A stretch of DNA of 64,000 bases from Mesorhizobium sp. 113-3-3 (GTDB taxonomy: Bacteria; Pseudomonadota; Alphaproteobacteria; Rhizobiales; Rhizobiaceae). Positions 46,663-52,876 of this stretch are shown here, piece after piece (within the stretch, counting starts at the first letter, position 1; every line of letters starts with the position of its first letter). The translations under genes were made by a program, and so were the position numbers. The stretch lies in contig NZ_AP023243.1 of the NCBI RefSeq assembly GCF_016756495.1, positions 2,484,501 through 2,548,500 on the forward strand. The letters are read 5' to 3'. The notes below the pieces were generated by a model. It did not search any database. It was given only the letters and a program-made list of their open reading frames with translations, and was not told the DNA's origin.

Positions 46663-46726
46663 TACATCGTAAGATATATCTTGACTCCGCGAGAGGTCGC
46701 GCCTAATTAAGATATATCGTAAGATA
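46663..46726 (+). promoter_or_regulatory. PadR autoregulatory promoter with two operators
   Basis: A -35 TTGACT (46681-46686) and -10 TAATTA (46704-46709), spacer 17 bp, read towards the PadR gene. The segment (t)catcgtaagata occurs at 46665-46676 and again as atatcgtaagata at 46714-46726, 50 bp apart. The first adjoins the perfect palindrome aagatatatctt (46671-46682), overlapping the -35; the second overlaps the -10 and start region. Autorepression is the natural reading. Confidence 0.75.
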
Positions 46727-46744
46727 GAACTCAAGGAGAAATCA

Positions 46745-47419
46745 ATGCACAAGCATGGTCATTTCGGCGAACGCATGTTCATGCACATGGCCGGCAAATT
46801 CGGCGGCAGGGGCGGCGGAGGCTTTGGCCCGTTCGGCCATGGCGGACGCGGCGGCGGACGCGGCGGCCCGGGCGACATGTTCCGCGCCGGCCGCATGCTG
46901 GCCGACGGCGACCTCAAGCTGATCACGCTGTCGCTGCTGGCCGAGGCCCCGCGCCACGGCTACGACATCATCAAGGCGCTGGAAGAGCGTACCAGCGGCA
47001 TCTACAGCCCGAGCCCGGGCGTGGTCTACCCGACGCTGACCTTCCTGGAAGAGGCCGGCTATGCCGCTTCCGCCGCCGACGGCAACAAGAAGGTGTTTTC
47101 CATCACCGAGGCGGGGCAGGCGCATCTTGCTGACAACCGCGAGATGATCGACGGCGTGCTCGACCATCTCGAACGCTTCGGCCGCAAGATGGCCAAGGCG
47201 CGCGACTGGTTCGGCTGGAACGACGATGGCGAGGACCGGCGTGGTGGTCGCGGCGGCCGTGGCGAGCGTTCGGAAACGCGTGACGAATTCCGCGCCATCC
47301 GTCACCGCCTGCGCGCGGCGCTCGGCGAGATCGTCGATGCCCCGGCCGACAAGCAGGCCGAGGCGATCGCCATCCTCGAAGCCGCGGCGGACGCGCTGGA
47401 AGCGCTGTCGCACCGCTGA
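46745..47419 (+). CDS. PadR-family regulator with glycine-rich N-terminal extension
   Basis: A 224-residue regulator. The first 45 residues (GGRGGGGFGPFGHGGRGGGR) are low-complexity and absent from ordinary PadR proteins. The DNA-binding part (LKLITLSLLAEAPRHGYDIIKAL, GVVYPTLTFLEEAGY, KVFSITEAGQAH) matches PadR, and the tail contains a coiled segment (KQAEAIAILEAAADALEAL). A strong AAGGAG site lies 8 nt before the ATG. Two operator copies and a promoter precede it, so it probably represses itself and may sense a stress ligand. Confidence 0.9.
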   Translation: MHKHGHFGERMFMHMAGKFGGRGGGGFGPFGHGGRGGGRGGPGDMFRAGRMLADGDLKLITLSLLAEAPRHGYDIIKALEERTSGIYSPSPGVVYPTLTFLEEAGYAASAADGNKKVFSITEAGQAHLADNREMIDGVLDHLERFGRKMAKARDWFGWNDDGEDRRGGRGGRGERSETRDEFRAIRHRLRAALGEIVDAPADKQAEAIAILEAAADALEALSHR

Positions 47420-47440
47420 TTCAGGCGCGATAAACGCATG

Positions 47441-47470
47441 AAAAAAGCCCGGGGCGACCCGGGCTTTTTT
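47441..47470. terminator. Bidirectional terminator
   Basis: Perfect 13-bp arms aaaaaagcccggg (47441-47453) and cccgggctttttt (47458-47470), loop gcga. A-rich and T-rich flanks suit both the PadR gene and the convergent YiaA-like gene. Confidence 0.92.
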
Positions 47471-47489
47471 GCGTCAGGGCAGGCCGGCG

Positions 47490-47750
47490 TCATTCCTTGC
47501 CGACATACTCGCTGATCAGCTTTTCGTTGCGGGCCTTTTCGATCTTGGCGGTCATCTCGGCCGACAGGCGTTCGTCGGTGCGGTACTTGACCAAGTTCAC
47601 CAGGCTGCCGGTCAAGAGCAGGATGCCCATGGCCCAGTAGCCCTTGGTCGACAGGTCGACCGGCGCCAGCCACAGCGACAGGCCGAGCATGAAATAGGCG
47701 GCACCGACCGAGGCGGTGTTGAACATGATGTAGGTCTGATTGGCGTTCAT
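47490..47750 (-). CDS. YiaA/YiaB-family two-helix membrane protein
   Basis: An 86-residue inner-membrane protein with two hydrophobic helices (SVGAAYFMLGLSLWLAPV and GYWAMGILLLTGSLVNLV) and a charged C-terminal tail. The pattern is that of YiaA/YiaB-type proteins, whose role is unknown. The ATG at 47748-47750 follows a GGAG-type site. It follows pspA by 64 bp on the same strand and may be co-transcribed with it. Confidence 0.87.
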   Translation of the reverse strand: MNANQTYIMFNTASVGAAYFMLGLSLWLAPVDLSTKGYWAMGILLLTGSLVNLVKYRTDERLSAEMTAKIEKARNEKLISEYVGKE

Positions 47751-47814
47751 TGGAGTTCTCCGTTGGTTCGATGATGATGGATTGGATGGGAGTCAGGTCT
47801 GCAAAGTCTGGTCT

Positions 47815-48492
47815 TCAGTTGATGGTCTTCAGGCGCGCGAGCACATCCTTGGCGCGCACCTTGGCCGCGGGGCCGTGACCGGCATCCGCAAGGCGGTCGC
47901 GGATGGCGTCGTGACGCAGTTCGCCGTCGATCTCGTCGAGGATGCCGGCCTCCTCGAACGGGTCGCTGGCGCCCTTGATGCGGGCGAGCAGTTCCTCGGC
48001 GTCGTTGAGGCTCGCCGAATGGCCGATCGACCTGACAAGGCGTGACTGTGCCTTGCGCTCGGCATCGATGGCGCGGGCCGAGATCATGCCCTGGTTGAGG
48101 TCGATGATGCGGCGATGCGCCCGCTCCACCGAAACGCGCATCCGCAAGGTCTTTTCGCCGAGGCTTTGCACTGTGCTGCGGCGGACTTCGCGCTCATTCT
48201 CCAGTTCGGCGATGGCCGCAGCACCGCTTTCGGCCAATCCGTCGTTGCCGGCGGCCAGAGCGCTCAGCGTGCGGCTTTCGAGATCCGCGTGGCGGCGTTC
48301 GAGCTGGTCGAGGCCGGCCTGCTCGGCGCGCTGGCGGACAATCAGTGAAGCGAGCGTCTGCTTGGCGGCGGCAAGACCGGCCTCGGCGTCGCGGATGCGC
48401 TGCGCCAGAAGGTCGATGGCGAAGCGATCCTTGAGGCCGTCCTCGGCCCGTGCGCTGGCGCCGTCGAGCAGTGTTCTGATCAGGCTAAGCAT
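47815..48492 (-). CDS. PspA/IM30-family membrane-stress protein
   Basis: A 225-residue coiled-coil protein. Its length and heptad pattern (RQRAEQAGLDQLERRHADLESRTL, ELENEREVRRSTVQSLGEKTLRM) match PspA/IM30, which bind damaged inner membrane and help maintain proton motive force. The N-terminal helix MLSLIRTLLDGASARAEDGL is short and less amphipathic than in E. coli PspA. Its start follows GGGAG. It is divergent from a TetR gene, and three palindromic boxes lie in between, so TetR probably represses it. Confidence 0.85.
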   Translation of the reverse strand: MLSLIRTLLDGASARAEDGLKDRFAIDLLAQRIRDAEAGLAAAKQTLASLIVRQRAEQAGLDQLERRHADLESRTLSALAAGNDGLAESGAAAIAELENEREVRRSTVQSLGEKTLRMRVSVERAHRRIIDLNQGMISARAIDAERKAQSRLVRSIGHSASLNDAEELLARIKGASDPFEEAGILDEIDGELRHDAIRDRLADAGHGPAAKVRAKDVLARLKTIN

Positions 48493-48519
48493 GGTTCTTC
48501 TCCCTTCGAACTGTTTCGG

Positions 48520-48588
48520 TGAACAATGTTCACAAAGTCAATATAGCAGGAAATGAACGTTGTTCAAGACTCTTTTGAACGCTGTTCA
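48520..48588. promoter_or_regulatory. Three TGAAC-N3-GTTCA operator boxes between pspA and tetR
   Basis: The 13-bp palindrome TGAAC-N3-GTTCA occurs three times: 48520-48532 (N3 aat), 48554-48566 (gtt), 48576-48588 (gct). Centres are 34 and 22 bp apart. All lie in the 173-bp divergent region, with the first 28 bp from the pspA start codon and the last 78 bp from the tetR start. TetR-family repressors bind such palindromes; cooperative repression of both genes is inferred. Confidence 0.85.
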
Positions 48589-48665
48589 CGAAATCCCGGC
48601 TATGGTAAATGAAGGGAAGTTTCGAACAGCCCGGGCCGAAGGCACGGGCATCCATAAGGACAAGC

Positions 48666-49307
48666 ATGGCACTGGACAGGGAAGAAACAGGCGAGCGGGT
48701 GCTGGCGATCGCCGAGGTGCTGCTCAACGAGGGCGGCATGGACAATCTGAAGGCCAGGACCATCGCCGAGCAGGCGGGCATCTCGGTCGGCTCGGTCTAC
48801 AATCTTTTTTCCGATCTCGACGGGGTGCATCGCGCCGTCAACATGCGGCTGCTCGACCGGCTGGGCGCGGCAGGGGCGGCAGCGATGGCCGATCTTTCCC
48901 AGCGCGGCATCACCGATGTGCGCCAGCGCCTGCTGGCGCTGGCCGGCGCCTATGTGCGCTTCGTCGAGGCGCATCCGGGCAGCTGGCCGGCACTGCTTGC
49001 CTTCAACAGGAGCCGTCCCACATTGTCTGAACCGGACGCCTATGAGGCGCGGCTCGACCAGCTGTTCGAGATCATTGCCCGTGTGCTTGCCGGTGGCGAC
49101 TTCGACCTTGACGACGACACGCGCCGGATCGCGGCGCGCACATTGTGGTCAAGCGTGCATGGCATCGTCACCAGCGGCTATGCGGCCAGGTCCGTGCGCC
49201 GGCAGGCCGACGAGATCGACCAGCAGATCGAGCTCCTGGTCGCCGTCTTCATCAGGGGACTGGAACGCGGCGGCACATTCGCGCATGCTGGGACGAAAAC
49301 GTCGTGA
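48666..49307 (+). CDS. TetR-family transcriptional regulator
   Basis: A 213-residue repressor. The TetR helix-turn-helix is EETGERVLAIAEVLLNEGGMDNLKARTIAEQAGISVGSVYNLFSDLDGV, with SVGSVYNLFSDL the recognition helix. The rest is the all-helical ligand domain, similar to the TetR_C_33-type family by composition only. The ATG at 48666 follows AAGGA; the frame extending to 48609 has no ribosome site. It most likely represses pspA and itself through the three boxes, and its ligand may signal membrane stress. Confidence 0.9.
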   Translation: MALDREETGERVLAIAEVLLNEGGMDNLKARTIAEQAGISVGSVYNLFSDLDGVHRAVNMRLLDRLGAAGAAAMADLSQRGITDVRQRLLALAGAYVRFVEAHPGSWPALLAFNRSRPTLSEPDAYEARLDQLFEIIARVLAGGDFDLDDDTRRIAARTLWSSVHGIVTSGYAARSVRRQADEIDQQIELLVAVFIRGLERGGTFAHAGTKTS

Positions 49308-49354
49308 ATCGCGAACAGATCGCGGTTTGCAGGACGAGCAAGGAGATTTGAGCC

Positions 49355-49645
49355 ATGTCTTTTCTGAAACGTCTTTTCGGTGGCGGCGGTGAAGCGGCCG
49401 AGCCCAAAAGTGCGGCACCGGCCAAGCAGGTCGAGCACAAGGGTTTCCTGATCAGCGCCACGCCCTACAAGAACGATGGCCAGTACCAGACCTGCGGCAT
49501 CGTCTCCAAGGAGATCGACGGCGTGGTGAAGGAACACAAATTCATCCGCGCCGACCGCTTCGCCGGCCTCGACGACGCCGTCGACATCTCGATCAAGAAG
49601 GGCATCCAGCTCGTGGACGAACAGGGCGAGCGGATTTTCGGGTAG
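49355..49645 (+). CDS. HlyU-family protein
   Basis: A 96-residue protein of the HlyU family. Typical features are the start MSFLKRLFGG, VEHKGFLISATPYKNDGQYQTCGIVSKEIDG, EHKFIRADRFAGLDDAVD and a C-terminal KKGIQLVDEQG. HlyU was first found as a virulence activator in Vibrio, but rhizobial members have no assigned role. The start follows AAGGAGA. A decayed second copy of part of this gene lies 3 kb downstream, flanking an SDR / hydrolase / LysR cassette. Confidence 0.88.
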   Translation: MSFLKRLFGGGGEAAEPKSAAPAKQVEHKGFLISATPYKNDGQYQTCGIVSKEIDGVVKEHKFIRADRFAGLDDAVDISIKKGIQLVDEQGERIFG

Positions 49646-49689
49646 GGTAGGCGGCGTCATCCAGGACCGCAAGACTGATGGGCGCGGCG

Positions 49690-50481
49690 TCAGGTGTCGC
49701 GCCTGAAGTTCGATTTGATGACACGGCCAGAAAGCTGTCCCCCGTCCAGGGGCAGGACCGCTCCGGTCATGAACCCGGACGATGGCGATGAAAGCCATAG
49801 TACGGCGTCGGCGACATCCGTGACAGTTCCCAGCCGGTCCATCGGGACGGCCACTGCGGCCATGCGCTGCGCTTCCTGTCCGGCTGCCTCCAAATGGTGG
49901 GTCAGGATGGGGCCTGGCGCGATGACATTCACGCGGATGTTCCTGTCCGCATAATCGAGGGCTGCTACACGGCTCAATCCAATGATGCCGGCCTTGCCCG
50001 CCACATAGGCGGAAAGCCCCGAGACCCCCTCGACCCCGGCCGTCGAAGCCATGTTGACGATGGTCCCGCCGCCGTTTTCCAGCATGGCCGCGATCTGGAA
50101 CTTCATGCCGTGGAACGTGCCGTGAATGTTGGTGCGGATGCCTCTGTCGAACGCTTCCGGATCGATCTGAGCCAGCGGCGCGGGTCTCGGCCCATCGGTC
50201 GCGTTGTTGAACGCTGCATCCAGGCGACCGAATGCGGCAATCGTCCTCGAGACAAGGGTTTCCATGCTGCCTGGATCGGTGACGTCGGCCTGGACGGCAA
50301 GAGCCCGGCCTCCTGCTTCCTGGATTTGCCGCGCAACCTCGTCGATTGCCGATTGGTTCCGCGCCGCGAGCACGACCGTGGCTCCGGCGCGGGCGAACGC
50401 CTTTGCGGTTCCTGCGCCAATGCCCTTGCTGGCGCCGACGACGAGCGCAACCTTGTCGGAAAGATCAATGATTGCTGTCAT
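49690..50481 (-). CDS. SDR-family oxidoreductase
   Basis: A 263-residue short-chain dehydrogenase. GASKGIGAGT is the cofactor turn, AARNQSAIDE follows strand 2, FNNATDG replaces the usual NNAG, and the catalytic Ser and Tyr lie in NMASTAGVEGVSGLSAYVAGKAG (YxxxK). Close to the 3-oxoacyl-reductase-like group; substrate unknown. The start at 50481 is 3 bp after the stop of the serine hydrolase, so the two share an mRNA. Confidence 0.92.
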   Translation of the reverse strand: MTAIIDLSDKVALVVGASKGIGAGTAKAFARAGATVVLAARNQSAIDEVARQIQEAGGRALAVQADVTDPGSMETLVSRTIAAFGRLDAAFNNATDGPRPAPLAQIDPEAFDRGIRTNIHGTFHGMKFQIAAMLENGGGTIVNMASTAGVEGVSGLSAYVAGKAGIIGLSRVAALDYADRNIRVNVIAPGPILTHHLEAAGQEAQRMAAVAVPMDRLGTVTDVADAVLWLSSPSSGFMTGAVLPLDGGQLSGRVIKSNFRRDT

Positions 50482-50484
50482 GTC

Positions 50485-51669
50485 TCACCTGCCGAGTGCC
50501 TTGGCGATTGCCTGGGGCAAAAGCCCGAGCATTCCTTCGTAGGCGGTGTTGGTAAGCAGCACGGCGACGCGGCCGCGCTGATGGTCGATGCACCACCAAT
50601 GCCCGTACACCCCGCCCCACGATACGGCGCCAGGGGAGAGCGTCGAACTCGCGGCGGCTGGATCGACAAGCACCGCGCCCGTCCAGGAAAAGCCCCACCC
50701 CGGCCCTTGCGCCTCGGCTTCGGCACCGACCCGGATCCGGCTGGCGTCCTGCCTGCGTGGCGCGGACAGGAAATCTCCCTCGCGAAATGCCTCGAGCAGC
50801 CGCAACACATCGTGCGCCGTTCCCGCCATGCCCGCGCCGCCGGACGGGAAGGGACTGCCGCGCCCAATGCGTGACGGATCGAACCGCACCGCCGAGCCCA
50901 GATATTCGGGCAGCGATACCTCCGCCACGTCAGCCATGCGTATCGGTGCCGTCTCGCCGTCATGGTAGGGCGTCGCGAGTTCGTCGGGCCTGGCATGGAA
51001 CGATGCGGTCAGGCCGAGTGGAGCCGTGACCAGATCGGCCATTGCCTGTGGCAGCGTTTTCCCCGTGACGGCTTCGACGATGCCGCCCAGAACGTCGGTG
51101 GCGACTGAGTAGCGCCACGCCGAGCCGGGCGTGCAACTGAGCGGGACCGAGGCGATGCGGCCGAGATTCTCGGCCAGCGAGATATCCGCGTCATCGAGCC
51201 CATCGGAGACGCCGGCCCGTGCGTAGGCGCCGCTCCTGTCCTGCTGGAAGCGGTAGTCGAGCCCCGCGGTGTGCGACATCAGCTGCGCCACCTTTATCCG
51301 CCCGGGCGTTCCCTCTGAAGTTCTGGGGGTGAAGTCGGGCAGCCATTTTTCCACTGGATCCTCGGTCGAGAGTGCCCCGGCCTCGATCAGCTTTAGCGCG
51401 GCCATGGTTGTGAAGGGCTTGGTGACGGAAGAATAGCGGAACGGCGTGCCGGTTCTCATCGGCCTGCCGGCTTCACGATCGGCCGAGCCGGCGGCACGCT
51501 CGAATACGATCTGGCCGTGGTCCGAAACCAGCAGCACACAGCCGACGATGCGTGCGTCGGATAGTGCGCTGTCGATGGCTTCATCGAGGGCGCCAGCCAT
51601 TCCGCCAAAGGGCTGGATGGGCGCAGCGATGACCCGTGCCGCGGACATCAAGCTTGTTTCTGGTGACAT
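50485..51669 (-). CDS. Serine hydrolase of the beta-lactamase/penicillin-binding class C type
   Basis: A 394-residue enzyme with the class C-like fold. The SxxK motif is SSVTKPFTTMAAL, the YxN region corresponds to WRYSVATDVLGG, and a C-terminal HQRGRVAVLLTNTAYEG replaces the KTG-type motif, a pattern seen in esterase and D-aminopeptidase relatives rather than true lactamases. So an esterase or peptidase role is more likely than antibiotic resistance. No signal peptide is obvious. It heads the SDR operon and is divergent from a LysR gene. Confidence 0.88.
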   Translation of the reverse strand: MSPETSLMSAARVIAAPIQPFGGMAGALDEAIDSALSDARIVGCVLLVSDHGQIVFERAAGSADREAGRPMRTGTPFRYSSVTKPFTTMAALKLIEAGALSTEDPVEKWLPDFTPRTSEGTPGRIKVAQLMSHTAGLDYRFQQDRSGAYARAGVSDGLDDADISLAENLGRIASVPLSCTPGSAWRYSVATDVLGGIVEAVTGKTLPQAMADLVTAPLGLTASFHARPDELATPYHDGETAPIRMADVAEVSLPEYLGSAVRFDPSRIGRGSPFPSGGAGMAGTAHDVLRLLEAFREGDFLSAPRRQDASRIRVGAEAEAQGPGWGFSWTGAVLVDPAAASSTLSPGAVSWGGVYGHWWCIDHQRGRVAVLLTNTAYEGMLGLLPQAIAKALGR

Positions 51670-51766
51670 CGTTCATCTCCGTTCGGTATCGGACGGAGAA
51701 ATAGGCTCGACAACTCTGCACAAAAACAGGCACATTGCTGCAAGCATCATGAAGAGAGACTTAACG

Positions 51767-52684
51767 ATGGAAAGCAGTATCCTGGCCGGACTGCCTGTCT
51801 TCCGCATGGTGGCACGGGTCGGCGGGTTCACGGCGGCTTCCGGTCGGCTCGGCATCTCGGTTTCGGCGGTTTCCCAGTCGATCCGACAGCTTGAACTTCG
51901 CCTGGGAATACGTCTGTTCGATCGGACAAGCCGCAACGTCAGGCTTACGGAGCGTGGGCGCCAGTTGCTGGAAACGATCGAAGGACCGATCGGTCTTCTC
52001 GCCGGAGCCATCGAAACGGCCAGGGAGGTGGATGGCGAGCCATCCGGACATCTGAGGATTACACTGTCGAGGCTTGCAGCCGAGATCTGCATCCTGCCTG
52101 CGCTGGTCGGGTTCGTCCGGCGCTATCCGGCAATCCGGCTGGAGTTGTCGACGGACGACCGCCTGACCGACATCGTCAGCGGCGGCTTCGATGCGGGCAT
52201 ACGCTTCAGAGGCACGCTGGAACTGGACATGATCTCCGTCCCGCTGGGGCCGCCGCTGCGTCGGTCCATGCTCGCCAGCAAGGATTATCTGGCTCGGGCC
52301 GGTGAGCCGCAAACGCCCGAAGACCTGTCGCGGCACGCAGTCATCCGCTACCGCTTTCCCGGGAGCGGCCGGCTGGAGCCGCTCACGCTGCGTCGGGGCG
52401 AAGAGACAATCCAACTGGATCCGCCGGCAGCCCTGATCCTGGACGACAACGGACATTTCTCGCTGGCTTCGCGGGCCGGACTGGGATTGGCCCAGCGCTT
52501 CCGGGTTACCGAGGAGGCGGCCATAGAATCAGGCGAATTGGTCAGCGTGCTGGACGCCTTTGAGCCGGAACCGCAACAGTTTCACATCTATTTCCCGTCG
52601 CGTGATCTCCAGCCGGCGAAACTGCGGGCATTCATCGACTGGTTCAAAACGGGTGGTGCAGGGTCGAGCACAAGGGTTTCCTGA
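51767..52684 (+). CDS. LysR-family transcriptional regulator with a non-native C-terminal end
   Basis: A 305-residue LTTR. The helix-turn-helix is LAGLPVFRMVARVGGFTAASGRL then SVSAVSQSIRQLELRLGIRLFDRTSRNVRLTERG; the effector domain spans residues 90-290. The last eight or so codons (GAGSSTRVS) lie within the decayed hlyU copy in a different frame, so the natural C terminus has been replaced. The start at 51767 follows GAAGAGAG; an ATG at 51749 is also possible. It probably controls the divergent serine-hydrolase and SDR genes. Whether the altered tail still works is unknown. Confidence 0.88.
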   Translation: MESSILAGLPVFRMVARVGGFTAASGRLGISVSAVSQSIRQLELRLGIRLFDRTSRNVRLTERGRQLLETIEGPIGLLAGAIETAREVDGEPSGHLRITLSRLAAEICILPALVGFVRRYPAIRLELSTDDRLTDIVSGGFDAGIRFRGTLELDMISVPLGPPLRRSMLASKDYLARAGEPQTPEDLSRHAVIRYRFPGSGRLEPLTLRRGEETIQLDPPAALILDDNGHFSLASRAGLGLAQRFRVTEEAAIESGELVSVLDAFEPEPQQFHIYFPSRDLQPAKLRAFIDWFKTGGAGSSTRVS

Positions 52685-52815
52685 TCAGCGCCATGCCTTG
52701 CAAGAGCGATGGCCAGGCCTGCGGCATCGTCTCCAAGGACGTCGACGGCCTAGTCAAGGAGCACAAATTCGTCCGCGGCGACCGCTTCGCCGGCCTCGAC
52801 GACGCCGTCGACATC
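52659..52815 (+). pseudogene. Decayed hlyU fragment
   Basis: This 157-bp stretch aligns with 49431-49592 of the intact hlyU, with about 13 substitutions, one extra base near 52664 and one 6-bp deletion by eye. In one frame it reads VEHKGFLISAM then PCKSDGQACGIVSKDVDG and EHKFVRGDRFAGLDDAVD. It lacks the start and the C-terminal end, and its 5' end is fused to the LysR gene. It is a divergent rather than recent copy. Confidence 0.8.
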
Positions 52816-52876
52816 ACGTCAGCGCTTTTGTGCCCTCGTTTGTGGGCGGCGTGGTGGCGAGGACGACATGGGCTGC

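Noticed and set aside
50485..51669. Antibiotic-resistance beta-lactamase
   Set aside because: The KTG motif is not seen and no signal peptide is evident; an esterase or peptidase role is more likely.
49431..52815. Reading the two hlyU stretches as terminal repeats of a transposon
   Set aside because: They are diverged, are parts of a gene, lack inverted ends, and no transposase or integrase is present.
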